Source: Lentiprolixibacter aurantiacus
Lineage (GTDB): Bacteria > Bacteroidota > Bacteroidia > Flavobacteriales > Flavobacteriaceae
Direction of reading: 5' to 3'
NCBI RefSeq assembly: GCF_026241225.1
Contig: NZ_JAPFQP010000002.1
Coordinates: 476,926-540,925, forward strand
Length of the DNA stretch: 64,000 bases
The notes under the pieces are model-generated. The model did no database searches and had not been told where the DNA came from. It saw only the letters and a list, made by a program, of their open reading frames with translations. Shown here piece after piece: positions 51,928-61,679 of this stretch. Each line of letters starts with the position of its first letter. Positions within the stretch are counted from its first letter, which is position 1. Position numbers and translations under genes: made by a program.

Positions 51928-53490
51928 TTATAGCTCCCCACGACGGGCTATCAGCGCTTCTTTAATTTCACGAGCCCGTTCTTCATTAAGGCTGTATTTC
52001 CACATTACCAGGATAGCAATACCCGCAGTTACCGCCGGGATTACAATATCTGCGATCCTTAAATTGGTCATGGTTTCCAGGGTCTGCGTTTCCGCATCTG
52101 AAATAAATCCTACCATTTTCAAGACCAGACCTCCAAGTACCAATGCCAGGGCCTGACCTAATTTTACCATCCACCAGTAAATAGCGCCAAAAGTACCTTC
52201 TTTTCTCGGCATTCCGTTCTCCAATTCATCTAAATCGCACACATCAGCCGTCATACTCATCATCAAAGTAAACAGGCCTCCCAATCCAAATGCGATCAGT
52301 GGTATGGGGATAAATATGAGCCATGGTGCCCCCTGGCTGGTATCAATGCTAAACCAAGACATCCCAACACTTTCCAGGAACGGATTCATCCACTCAAATA
52401 AGGATCCCACTCCATTATTCAAGGCCTGACCTACTGAGGTTTCATTGAACTGGGCGTTTAATGAATTATCAAATCCCCACCATTTTAACAAGTAACCGAT
52501 AATAGAAAGTACCGTTGAAATAATAAATGCCTTGCGCTTTCCCCATTTATTTGACATCCAGGAGATAATGGGTATTACTACAAAGGCTGTCAATACTGCT
52601 GTAATGGTGGAGAACCATGCCGGCCATGTACCGGCCATACCGTAATCACCGTTAAACATGTAGAAAACAATGATATAAACGCTGAATGCTGCCACCATCT
52701 GGAATCCATTAAAAACAAGGAAGGTGGCTCCACAAAGCTTCATAAAAGGTTTGTTTTTAGATACCTGAACGATTCCTTTAAACAGGTCTTTCAAATTGGA
52801 GGCCAAAGATTTTAGGTTGATCTCTTTCCTGTTTTCCATATGGGAAGAATCAATACCCTTACAGAAAATTGCGGGAAGAACACCCAGTACAATACATACT
52901 CCTGCAACTATCATTGAAAGTTGCCTGACCCCAACCGCCTGATCTGCAAAGATATCGGGATCGGCAATGATCACCCAGAACCATGGCACTATCATCCAGG
53001 CAACCTGCCCTATAGTGTTCGCAAAAGCCATCAGGCGTGTACGTTCGTTGTAGTCAGAGGTCATTTCATAGCCCAATCCAACGAGCGGGGTAGCATACAT
53101 TGTATTACCAATCAGGAAAATCAGCGACAGGATCAGGAAATACCAGAAATTATAGGTTTGCCCATTCTCTGCATCCAGTTGCCATAAAAGGGCGAACAAG
53201 ATACCACTGGCAATTGCTCCAAGGAATATATACGGCCTCCTTCTCCCCCATTTGGATTTGGTATTGTCCGAGATGAATCCCATTATGGGATCCGTAATGG
53301 CATCAAATATTCTGGGTAAGCCCCCAAGTAGTCCTGCCAGGAAAGGGTCCATTCCAAACGCGGTAAGCAGGAAGAACATAAAAAACCCTAAGGCCCCCGG
53401 TAAGAGGTTCAGGACAAAATGTCCAGCTCCAAATGCCGCCTTTTGGGTAATAGGCACCTTATCTTTTGCTGCGGTTTTGTAAGTTGACAT
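51928..53490 (-). CDS. MFS transporter of the glycoside-cation symporter type
   Basis: 520 residues with about twelve helices. Motifs of the GPH/MelB-like group: DAITDPIMGFISDNTKSKWGRRRPYIFLG, NEFTNRTRLMAF-type stretch (DYNERTRLMAFANTIGQVA) and a second half starting around residue 290. A 60-residue loop near 370 is unusual. It probably imports a glucoside or oligosaccharide with H+ or Na+. It lies between the GH17 and GH30 genes, so the substrate is likely a beta-glucan fragment. Confidence 0.88.
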   Translation of the reverse strand: MSTYKTAAKDKVPITQKAAFGAGHFVLNLLPGALGFFMFFLLTAFGMDPFLAGLLGGLPRIFDAITDPIMGFISDNTKSKWGRRRPYIFLGAIASGILFALLWQLDAENGQTYNFWYFLILSLIFLIGNTMYATPLVGLGYEMTSDYNERTRLMAFANTIGQVAWMIVPWFWVIIADPDIFADQAVGVRQLSMIVAGVCIVLGVLPAIFCKGIDSSHMENRKEINLKSLASNLKDLFKGIVQVSKNKPFMKLCGATFLVFNGFQMVAAFSVYIIVFYMFNGDYGMAGTWPAWFSTITAVLTAFVVIPIISWMSNKWGKRKAFIISTVLSIIGYLLKWWGFDNSLNAQFNETSVGQALNNGVGSLFEWMNPFLESVGMSWFSIDTSQGAPWLIFIPIPLIAFGLGGLFTLMMSMTADVCDLDELENGMPRKEGTFGAIYWWMVKLGQALALVLGGLVLKMVGFISDAETQTLETMTNLRIADIVIPAVTAGIAILVMWKYSLNEERAREIKEALIARRGEL

Positions 53491-53506
53491 AATTTTTGAG
53501 TATTAA

Positions 53507-55024
53507 TTAGTTGGTATTCGTTTTAGTCTTGTAGCCAGGTATGATCAGGGTTTGAAGGGCCTGGCCACTAATTTGAATCGTATCTGTGTTTTCCCCTCCC
53601 AATGCCAGGGAAACTTGTTTGGATTCCTCGTCCTGATTCAGCATCACCACTATAATGGAACCGTCGGGGTTTTGAGCCGCCGTAACCATCAATGAATCCT
53701 CCGCATGCTCAAATCCGATCCTTACGGCACCGGGACGTATGTATTTGCTGAAATGGGCCATGGTATAGTACAGGGGTGTAAAATACACCTCATCCTGATC
53801 CGGATCAACGATTACCGGAGCCACACACCAGTTTTTAAACCAGTTGGGGCCGCCCTGCTTATCGAGTACCATATTCCAGTCTATCCAGCCATCTACCCAG
53901 TTATTAAGGCATCCAATAATATCCCTGGCATATCGATATACCGGTACATATTTGGGGTGCAGGTGCTTATCCTGCTCCGGAGCCCAGTCCCAACCCCAGT
54001 CGGTTGCTTCCTTAGACCAGTACCACTGATCGTCCTGCCATTTTGGAACTTCGGCATCCACACAGGCTTCGGATTGGATCAGGTGCTTATCCGGTGCCGC
54101 TGCATGGGCCGCCTGCAGGTTTTCGGGAAACCAGTCGAATGTACTGGCATACCAGTGTACTGCTGTCCCGTCAAAATATTTTCGGGAAAGTTCATCCTGA
54201 AACATGGTATCTACCCATTCTTTAAGCTCTTCCCCCCTGTTCTGGTCGTACCCAAGCACCTTAACATCATGACCATCCGCCTCTAAACGTGGGCCCAGGT
54301 GGTTTTTTACAAAATCAGTCATTTCCTGGGGGGTATAATGCATACTTTCCCAGTTGTTATCATTCCCCAGGGGCTCGTTCTCAACGGTAAAGCCCCAGAT
54401 ATCTATACCCTCAGCCTTGTATGCATCTATGTATTTAGAAAAGAACAGGGCCCAGGTATCGTAATATTCCGGCAATAGTTTGCCGCCACGCCAATCTTTG
54501 TTGTCCTTCATCCAGGGCGGTGCGGTCCAGGGAGAAGCCATAATCTTAAATCCATCTTCGGACACTTCCATAGCTTCCCTGATCATGGGGATGATATCGT
54601 CCAGGTCCTCCTCTATGGAAAAATGGGTAAGATCCAGATCCCCTTCCACGGGGGCATAGGAATAATTGCTCACCGAGAAGTCGCAGGAATTCATATGCGT
54701 CCTTGTAAGGGAATATCTGGCACCATCCGACCCGAAATAGGCATTAATAATTTTCTTTCGGTTTTCTGGCCCTAATTTATTGAGCAAGTAAGCCGAAGCT
54801 TCTGTAAAAGAACCTCCAAAACCGGTAATGGTCTGGAATTTCTCTTGTGGAAGCAACTTTATCGGTAAAACCTTCTCGCCTGCCTCTACTGCGGTAACCG
54901 GAGTCATTTTATTACCCCCGGCGGAAGTTTCATAAACCTCAACGGTTAATTTTTTTTCGGGTGTACTACAAGCCACAAGTGTCAAAATCAATAGTATTAT
55001 TAGTTTGCTGGTTATGTTTTTCAT
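53507..55024 (-). CDS. Glycoside hydrolase family 30 lipoprotein (beta-1,6-glucanase type)
   Basis: 505 residues. Type II signal peptide with LTLVACS (lipid Cys19). GH30 TIM barrel plus beta domain: GFGGSFTEASAYLLNKLG, MASPWTAPPWMKDN, the acid-base Glu in FTVENEPLG and the nucleophile Glu in IQSEACVDAE. Subfamily 1 and 3 enzymes split glucosylceramide or beta-1,6-glucan; beside GH17 and GH3 genes a role on the beta-1,6 branches of laminarin is favoured. It is a lipid-anchored enzyme of the outer membrane or periplasm. Confidence 0.88.
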   Translation of the reverse strand: MKNITSKLIILLILTLVACSTPEKKLTVEVYETSAGGNKMTPVTAVEAGEKVLPIKLLPQEKFQTITGFGGSFTEASAYLLNKLGPENRKKIINAYFGSDGARYSLTRTHMNSCDFSVSNYSYAPVEGDLDLTHFSIEEDLDDIIPMIREAMEVSEDGFKIMASPWTAPPWMKDNKDWRGGKLLPEYYDTWALFFSKYIDAYKAEGIDIWGFTVENEPLGNDNNWESMHYTPQEMTDFVKNHLGPRLEADGHDVKVLGYDQNRGEELKEWVDTMFQDELSRKYFDGTAVHWYASTFDWFPENLQAAHAAAPDKHLIQSEACVDAEVPKWQDDQWYWSKEATDWGWDWAPEQDKHLHPKYVPVYRYARDIIGCLNNWVDGWIDWNMVLDKQGGPNWFKNWCVAPVIVDPDQDEVYFTPLYYTMAHFSKYIRPGAVRIGFEHAEDSLMVTAAQNPDGSIIVVMLNQDEESKQVSLALGGENTDTIQISGQALQTLIIPGYKTKTNTN

Positions 55025-55041
55025 TTTCCCCCGAATTTATT

Positions 55042-56337
55042 CTAATGATGTGCCATGGTATGCTCCTGCTGTGTGGGTGGCACCAGCACATCTTTCATAA
55101 GCTTCTCTTTTTTACCATTATAGGTTTTGGTAATCGGATTGCCATCTCGGGTAAGGCCTTTGAAAACTCCCTGGTCCACCAGGTCCCACAACGCATACTT
55201 TGCTTTCCCATCTACCGTAAATAGGCCAAAGTGGTTTTCAGAACCTTTTTTGTTGTGGGCGTCTTTCCACTTCTCGTCAAAAGCCTCAAAATAGAAACAG
55301 GAAATACCATTGGCATTGGTCCATTCGCGCATATGCTTGTAATAGAGCGCTTCTTTATATTCATCTGTAGCTTTGGAACCCTCAGGGCCGTAATATCCAC
55401 TGGAAACCGTAGCCCAGCCCGTTTCACCAATATGTATCGGTTTATCAACGCCCAGACTCTTCACATAATTCACCACGGAATCATACTTGGAAATGGCTGT
55501 TTCCCTGGCACGTATCATTGCAGCCTCTATTTTCTGAATATCAGACAATCCCTGCTCTTCTTCAGGAACCCACCAGAACTCGGGAACATAATGTGAATAG
55601 TGATAGGGATAGGTGTGCATTGAAATATAATCTACCGCTTTTACCAGCCTTGCCAGGTCTTCCGTATGGTACATAGGGTCTCCCCCGCCCCAGGATGCAA
55701 AATCATCAGAGCTGGTTATCCATAGATCCCCGGGTAATTTGCCGGCCTTCTTTAAATCTTGCAGACGGTTTACCCATTTGAGGATTACTTTTGGCTGCAC
55801 ATAATAAGCTTCTGCCCATTTAACCATGGCTTCATTACCAACCGCAAGCACTTTTACAATATCCGGGTACTTATTTGCAAGGGCAATGGCCCTGTTTATT
55901 TCCCCTTCATTCTGCTCGCTTTCGAGGTTATGGTCGGGTACCTGGCCTGTCCAGGCATTCAGGCAATCGATCCATGCGCCCAGCATCACATACATTTCAA
56001 ATTCAGGGTCCGCCTGTTTAAGCTCGCTAATCGCCTTCAGGATATTGGAGGCATGCGGAAGTTGCACGTTATAGGTGCGTAGCACTTTAATCCCCATGGC
56101 AGACATAATCTTCATATCTTCCTTCAGCTCATCCAGGGTGGGTTGTATTTCACGGGTATTGGCCCGGTAGCCCCCATAGGAGATGGCTAAATATTCCGGA
56201 TTTCCTAATATATCTTTCGCAGTCACTTCTTTGTCTGTTTGGGTTATGTCCTTGGCATCCTCTTTTTGTCCTTCTTTACATGTAACCATTACTAGCAGAA
56301 CTACAGCCGTCAGTAATATGGTTTTTAATGTTTTCAT
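55042..56337 (-). CDS. Glycoside hydrolase family 17 lipoprotein
   Basis: 431 residues with a lipobox VMVTC (lipid Cys20). GH17-like barrel: ILGNPEYLAISYGGYRANT, the acid-base Glu in VLAVGNEAMVKW and the nucleophile Glu in HIGETGWATVS, followed by FEAFDEKWKD. It ends with an unusual polar His-rich tail (QQEHTMAHH). The cell location is periplasmic or outer membrane, in contrast to the GH17 at 50989. It likely splits laminarin backbone outside the inner membrane. It lies 17 bases before the GH30 gene. Confidence 0.85.
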   Translation of the reverse strand: MKTLKTILLTAVVLLVMVTCKEGQKEDAKDITQTDKEVTAKDILGNPEYLAISYGGYRANTREIQPTLDELKEDMKIMSAMGIKVLRTYNVQLPHASNILKAISELKQADPEFEMYVMLGAWIDCLNAWTGQVPDHNLESEQNEGEINRAIALANKYPDIVKVLAVGNEAMVKWAEAYYVQPKVILKWVNRLQDLKKAGKLPGDLWITSSDDFASWGGGDPMYHTEDLARLVKAVDYISMHTYPYHYSHYVPEFWWVPEEEQGLSDIQKIEAAMIRARETAISKYDSVVNYVKSLGVDKPIHIGETGWATVSSGYYGPEGSKATDEYKEALYYKHMREWTNANGISCFYFEAFDEKWKDAHNKKGSENHFGLFTVDGKAKYALWDLVDQGVFKGLTRDGNPITKTYNGKKEKLMKDVLVPPTQQEHTMAHH

Positions 56338-56404
56338 AATCGACTCTAATTTTGTTCCATGCAGCGCTTCGGCTTATTTTGATCCCCATACCCGTTTGCA
56401 ATAG

Positions 56405-58153
56405 TTAACTTTTTTGATATTCCAATCCAAAACCGATTGGAAAAAGCGGTTCAGGCTTTTTCTGCCAGAAATTGGGTCCGTATTTATTTTCATAATCTAC
56501 TTCTGATTCCGGCCAGGAATGCGGGAGCTTACCGGTAAAATTGTAGTCTCCAAAAAGCACATCGGCAACCCCCCTGCCCTCAGACCCGGGCAACCAGGCT
56601 GCGATAAAGGCATCTGCCATTTCCAGCTCTTCCGTAACCACCAGGGGTCTTCCAGACATTAAAACCACAACCGTGGGTATTCCCTGGGCTACATAATGTG
56701 ATATATAATTTTTATGTTCCCGGGTTAAGGTTAACTGGCAATCACTCTCCTCATGCCCAACATCCCCAAAGAATTCTGCGTAAGGTTTTTCACCCACGCA
56801 GATTATGGCAACATCGGCATCCGGATGCTTGTCAACACCAGCCACGTCATAAACCACTTCGCCGTATGCCGCCTCACGAATTCCGTCAATTATGGTACTG
56901 GCGCCCTGATAATTTTCAGTAGAACCCTGCCAGTTAATTGTCCATCCACCGGACTGTAGTCCGGAGTTATCTGCATGTTCGCCCACCACAACAATTCGTT
57001 TTATCTTCTTGTCCAGCGGAAGCAAGTTAGCCTTATTCTTTAGCAGGACCAGGGATTCCCGGACCGCCTGCCGGGCTACTTCCCTGTGGCTATCACATCC
57101 TATACTTGCAATTAAATCAGAATCCGGAAAAGGATTTTCAAATAAGCCCAGACGGAACTTCTGCCTGAGAATCCTCCTGACCGCATCATCTATACGTTCC
57201 ATAGGTACTTCTCCTGAACTGATCCCCTGATTCAATACCTGGTGAAACTCCTGCAGGTCCCCATCAACCGCCATAACCATATCTACCCCTGCATTGATAA
57301 TGTCGTTCTGGCCATATTTAGAATAACCTTTCCAATCGGACACGACAATACCATCAAACTTCAATGTTTGTTTCAGGAGATCTGTAATCATGGCCTTATT
57401 GGCATGCATGGGTATCCCATCTAATGTATTGAAGGAAGTCATCACAGAACCTACCCCACTTTTCACTGCTTCCTCATAGGGCGGGAGTAATCGTTCCTCC
57501 ACATGTTTGGGTGTAAGGGAGGTTTCGCCCCCTTCTACCCCATACTCGGTAGACCCGTCGCCTATAAAGTGCTTTACGGTTGCCATAACGGTACCCTTGT
57601 CCGAAAGTATACCCTGATGCCCTGTTACGGAAGCCCTGGTAAGCTTGGTAGTAAGGGCCGTACTTTCCGAAAAGGCTTCATAAACGCGCCCCCATTTTTC
57701 GTTATAAGGTATGGCTACACAGGGAGAAAAAACCCAGTTGAATCCGGTGGCCTGAGCCTCTTTGGCGGTAATTGCGGCAGCCTTTTCTACAAGCCTGGCA
57801 TTTCCCGTGGCACCCAGCCCGATATTATGCGGGAAGATGGTGGCCCCCTCATAGGTGTTCTGACCATGAATGGCATCGACCCCAAAGAGCAAAGGAATTC
57901 CCATTCGGGTTGAAAGGGCAATTTCCTGGAGTTCCCTGAATCGAGCCTGCCATTCCGCAGCATTATGACCGGGTGTAGGCCCTTGCGTATGGATAATTGA
58001 ACCAATATGCTTCCGGGCTACATCTTCATCATCAATATCATCAAAATGGCGTACCTGCGTCATCTGACCTATCTTTTCTTTGAGGGTCATTTTGGCTAGC
58101 AGCGCCTCAACTTTACGTTCTATTTGCAAATCTTCTCTTATTTCAGTACGCAT
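56405..58153 (-). CDS. Glycoside hydrolase family 3 beta-glucosidase, no signal peptide
   Basis: 582 residues, a two-domain GH3 without the C-terminal fibronectin-like domain. Domain 1: LLFGVDAIHGQNTYEGATIFPHNIGLGAT, TVKHFIGDG, and the nucleophile Asp273 in GIVVSDWKGY. Domain 2 carries VVGEHADNSGLQSGGWTINWQG and CVGEKPYAE, a likely acid-base Glu. No signal peptide, so cytoplasmic. It is similar in layout to exo-beta-glucanases such as barley ExoI and would release glucose from beta-1,3-gluco-oligosaccharides. It is 67 bases upstream of the GH17 lipoprotein gene. Confidence 0.88.
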   Translation of the reverse strand: MRTEIREDLQIERKVEALLAKMTLKEKIGQMTQVRHFDDIDDEDVARKHIGSIIHTQGPTPGHNAAEWQARFRELQEIALSTRMGIPLLFGVDAIHGQNTYEGATIFPHNIGLGATGNARLVEKAAAITAKEAQATGFNWVFSPCVAIPYNEKWGRVYEAFSESTALTTKLTRASVTGHQGILSDKGTVMATVKHFIGDGSTEYGVEGGETSLTPKHVEERLLPPYEEAVKSGVGSVMTSFNTLDGIPMHANKAMITDLLKQTLKFDGIVVSDWKGYSKYGQNDIINAGVDMVMAVDGDLQEFHQVLNQGISSGEVPMERIDDAVRRILRQKFRLGLFENPFPDSDLIASIGCDSHREVARQAVRESLVLLKNKANLLPLDKKIKRIVVVGEHADNSGLQSGGWTINWQGSTENYQGASTIIDGIREAAYGEVVYDVAGVDKHPDADVAIICVGEKPYAEFFGDVGHEESDCQLTLTREHKNYISHYVAQGIPTVVVLMSGRPLVVTEELEMADAFIAAWLPGSEGRGVADVLFGDYNFTGKLPHSWPESEVDYENKYGPNFWQKKPEPLFPIGFGLEYQKS

Positions 58154-58206
58154 AATTCCTGCGTGGCTTAAGATTAGAATACAGGTTAGTATCTAACCGT
58201 TTGCTT

Positions 58207-61200
58207 TTACCTCAACCTTCCTTCTTTGAGGTAAATTTTAATCAAATTAATTTCTCCTGTTCTTTCAAAAAGTTTCCTGCTGTTTTCAGTGTCGAGTTCC
58301 AGAGAATCGCTGTTAGTTTCGGAACCATCACTAAAACTAATCTCCATGCCTTCCTCATCTGCTATCTTGTAGATTACCGGTACCTGGCAATAGGTAAAGC
58401 ATATGGAACCGGGTTCCAATTGCAATTCAACCTGCTCTCTTCCAAGATTTACATAGGTGAAAGCCTTTTGCTCCTTGAGAAATTCATTTTTCCTCAGGAG
58501 GCAGGGATCGAAACACAGTTTTCCGTTTCTGATAAACACACCCAATTCCCCGAACCGGCTCAGTATATCTTCCTTGACCTGGCCCGTCATACCGGGTTGC
58601 TGGGCACCCTTACCCTCCGGTGTGTGTGAATAAGGATCGGTGGAAAAAGCTCCATATAATTCGGGCGACTTATGTACACCAATTCCTTCATTGATCTCAT
58701 AATAGTGCTCAAGTAACTTTCCAACAATTACAGGATCTGCTTCTTCTTCAATGGCAGTTAAACAGACTTCCTGTACGGCCAGGAGCAATTTAGATACCAT
58801 ATGCCAGTAAATGGACCCCAGGCCTTCATAGCCAAAGAATGTACCCGATCTTCCCGTGAACGCCTTGTGGTTGAATACAGATTCGAAGGCCTTTAAAACT
58901 CCTTGCTTTTCCTGTTCGTTGAGGGAAGCAATACCTGAAGCGTCCAGTGTATTTAAGGCCTCCTTAAGATCATTTGCATTTTTAAAGTTACCATTGAAAT
59001 GAACCTTGTTATCTATATCTTTTTTAACTATTTGAGCATTTCCTTTTGCTAATAGTTCCTTTAAAAGTCCCGACTGTTCAATGATTTCGTCCGGGATGGT
59101 ATTCTTCTCCGCAAAAAGTGGTAAATTTTTATTTGGATAAAGCAAGTAACTATACTGATCCGGACGGAATAACGCACTGTTTTTAAGTCCGTCCAAAAGG
59201 TCCAGTGCCTCTTCAGAGGTCAAGGCTCCTGAACTCAGGGCAGCTACCTGACCTTCCAGCATTTCACTGAGGTAGGATATGGATACTTCTTCCTCATTTT
59301 CCACCGTCATAAGGTTATAGGCATGGTACAAACGGTCTTCCCTCCTGTTTGCCTTAATGGCGTGTTCGCAATACTGCATGCTTACATAAACAAAGGACTT
59401 TAAATCAGAAAGGCTGATTGCCTGCTTCTCTCCGGAGAATGCACTGCTGTAGATCTTCTTGCGATAATCACTTCCGGCCTGTCCCAGGCCATCCAGTATT
59501 GTTTTCCGTTCATTATCACTGATCGAACCTTCCAGGGCAGACTGATTCTCCTCAAGTGTGGCTACAACGCCCTTGAAAAATGCTGCTAATTCTTTGGAAA
59601 CGGCTACTTCTTCGGCCTTTGAATTATCAAATAAATCGTTCAGGAAATTCAGGAACCTTCTCAGGTAATACAGCGTAACCATTGAAACTCCATTACCCAC
59701 CAAAGCGTTGTTGGCGTCGTTCCATTCAGGCCGCTGGGTGTTCATCCAGATACCGCCTTCAGGAATAAAATTGGATATCTTGGCCAATACAGTGGCAAGT
59801 ATCTTTTCAACGAAATTTACGCGATAGATATCATTGGATGCACTGTAGATCAAAGCACCATCTGCTCCCAACTCTGCCCTTTTCCTTCGTATCTGATGAT
59901 CCAGGGACTCATCGAATTCGATAGTATCCTTAGGATCTTTAAGCAAATCTTCATAGGCTTTGATCTTGTAGGGTACATTGGCATACACAAAGAGATCCTG
60001 GTCAAAATAACTCTCCAGCCTTCCGGGCGCAAGGTCTTCCGCAAATTCGAGGAATTTGAGCAGATAGATGAGTTGGTGATCTCCCCAATAGCCGATATAG
60101 GACCATGGATCATCAGGTTCTATGGTCTCCCAGTCGAACCCATCTTTGGTTACCCTGTAAGGGTTATAGCCGTCAAAGGTGGTGGCGTTCAGGAATTTAT
60201 GGATCATGCTTTCAATAAATTCCGGGTAAGAAAGTGCAAGAGCCTCCCAGTTCTGGAATATATCGCGCCAGTTTCCCTCGTAATCCAGTATTTTGGAACC
60301 GTCTACCTCGTCTCGCGTATTGATTGAGAAAACATTCCAGGGCCTACTGGGGTCTCCGTGCCTCCTGCTGAATTTCAAAGGCATGTATTCCAGGCATAGA
60401 CGTTTGAAGTTATTATCGTCTGCACCTGCCGATAAGGCTTTAAGCCGGGATAAAGAAAATACTTCCGGAAGTGCATCAACGGCTTTTTCAAATTGACTGA
60501 ATACTTCCAGGTTGGCCTTGCGCAGGTATTTCTTAAAATCCCATTTTTCAATATTATAATTGTCATCAAAGATCCCACCCCTCATAATATTGAAAAGGGT
60601 ATTGGAAAAATGCCGTGTATCCCTCAGTTGATCACGGGTGTACTGTAAACCATCTGAAGAAGCATTTAGCATGATGAGTCGTTGTGTACCCAAATCTATG
60701 TCTTCTTCCAGCTTTTGGAGGAGCTGACCGTCTTCTTCAATGGATTTTGAGAGTTCTGCTATGGCCGAATGGTCCTGGTTTACGTTGGCCACAATGGTCC
60801 ATTTCTTTTCATCCCCGGAGTCCAGAGTCATTTCCTTATGCAGGAGGTAGGCTCCCTTCTCTGCTTTTACATCGGTTTCTCCATGTACCGGTTTACCTTT
60901 TCTGAATGTGTTCAGCTGAAGTGATGACAAGAGGTGGGTTGGATTTTCCATTCCCAGCGACCAGGCGACATTGGCCTTCAGTGCCTCACTTGGCTCAGCC
61001 TTATCCACAATTATCGCGCTAAGGGCAAAGATCCCAAGTCCTGAACTTTTTAGGAGTTCGGTCCTTTTGTAGGCGTCAACCAGGTTACTCTGCCTGTTCT
61101 GCAGATCGCTCCCCACACCGTAGGGCAATACATTCTGGATACCGTCAATCAGGCTGATTTCCAATTGTGCATCCCCATTATTCCGCAATGAAGATTTCCT

Positions 61201-61647
61201 TACAAAACCGTAAACGTTGCTGGAGTTCCATTCATAGCTGAAGGTAAGCCCCAGGTCGTGATTGATCTCTTCAAAGAGGATCTTATTCCCGTAAATGCTT
61301 TTATAGAGGTTACGTGTAATATTATAAACACCGTATAATCGCTCGGAAAAAGGTTCCCATAAAGCGGTTTCACCATTGGTTTTTACCCGTAAAATGGTCT
61401 TGCTCCCGGTTACCTCTGTAGATTCTGTAATCTTGTCATCCGTATAATAGGGAAAGAGCGAAAACTGAGCGTTTTTTCTACCTGCCGTCAGTCCACCGTT
61501 GCTGGAAATAAACATCCAGTGATTGGAATCGCTTACAATGCTCATAAAAAATGGACGCAATGAATCGCTATTCGAAATTTTATAAAATACATCGTCCCCA
61601 ATATGGACACGGGTTAGTTCTGAACTATTTGTGTTTTTTTCTTCCAT
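58207..61647 (-). CDS. GH149-type beta-1,3-oligoglucan phosphorylase (large phosphorylase)
   Basis: 1146 residues from the ATG at 61647 (MEEKNTNSSELTRVHIGDD); the open frame runs on to 61935 inside the next gene but that part is not protein-like. No signal peptide. Layout resembles the GH94/GH149/GH161 phosphorylases: N-terminal beta-sandwich (about 1-330), linker helix, then an (alpha/alpha)6 barrel with SRRHGDPSRPWNVFSINTRD, DYEGNWRDIFQNWEAL and WSYIGYWGDHQLIYLLK. GH149 enzymes of flavobacteria release glucose 1-phosphate from beta-1,3-gluco-oligosaccharides. The family call rests on size, motifs and the neighbours; the exact catalytic Asp was not fixed. It is cytoplasmic. Confidence 0.7.
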   Translation of the reverse strand: MEEKNTNSSELTRVHIGDDVFYKISNSDSLRPFFMSIVSDSNHWMFISSNGGLTAGRKNAQFSLFPYYTDDKITESTEVTGSKTILRVKTNGETALWEPFSERLYGVYNITRNLYKSIYGNKILFEEINHDLGLTFSYEWNSSNVYGFVRKSSLRNNGDAQLEISLIDGIQNVLPYGVGSDLQNRQSNLVDAYKRTELLKSSGLGIFALSAIIVDKAEPSEALKANVAWSLGMENPTHLLSSLQLNTFRKGKPVHGETDVKAEKGAYLLHKEMTLDSGDEKKWTIVANVNQDHSAIAELSKSIEEDGQLLQKLEEDIDLGTQRLIMLNASSDGLQYTRDQLRDTRHFSNTLFNIMRGGIFDDNYNIEKWDFKKYLRKANLEVFSQFEKAVDALPEVFSLSRLKALSAGADDNNFKRLCLEYMPLKFSRRHGDPSRPWNVFSINTRDEVDGSKILDYEGNWRDIFQNWEALALSYPEFIESMIHKFLNATTFDGYNPYRVTKDGFDWETIEPDDPWSYIGYWGDHQLIYLLKFLEFAEDLAPGRLESYFDQDLFVYANVPYKIKAYEDLLKDPKDTIEFDESLDHQIRRKRAELGADGALIYSASNDIYRVNFVEKILATVLAKISNFIPEGGIWMNTQRPEWNDANNALVGNGVSMVTLYYLRRFLNFLNDLFDNSKAEEVAVSKELAAFFKGVVATLEENQSALEGSISDNERKTILDGLGQAGSDYRKKIYSSAFSGEKQAISLSDLKSFVYVSMQYCEHAIKANRREDRLYHAYNLMTVENEEEVSISYLSEMLEGQVAALSSGALTSEEALDLLDGLKNSALFRPDQYSYLLYPNKNLPLFAEKNTIPDEIIEQSGLLKELLAKGNAQIVKKDIDNKVHFNGNFKNANDLKEALNTLDASGIASLNEQEKQGVLKAFESVFNHKAFTGRSGTFFGYEGLGSIYWHMVSKLLLAVQEVCLTAIEEEADPVIVGKLLEHYYEINEGIGVHKSPELYGAFSTDPYSHTPEGKGAQQPGMTGQVKEDILSRFGELGVFIRNGKLCFDPCLLRKNEFLKEQKAFTYVNLGREQVELQLEPGSICFTYCQVPVIYKIADEEGMEISFSDGSETNSDSLELDTENSRKLFERTGEINLIKIYLKEGRLR

Positions 61648-61679
61648 GAGTTTTAACTCAACTTCTTGGTTAGTTGTTT

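Noticed and set aside
53705..54286. A 193-codon plus-strand open frame opposite the GH30 gene
   Set aside because: GH30 on the other strand has all catalytic motifs; this frame is a shadow.
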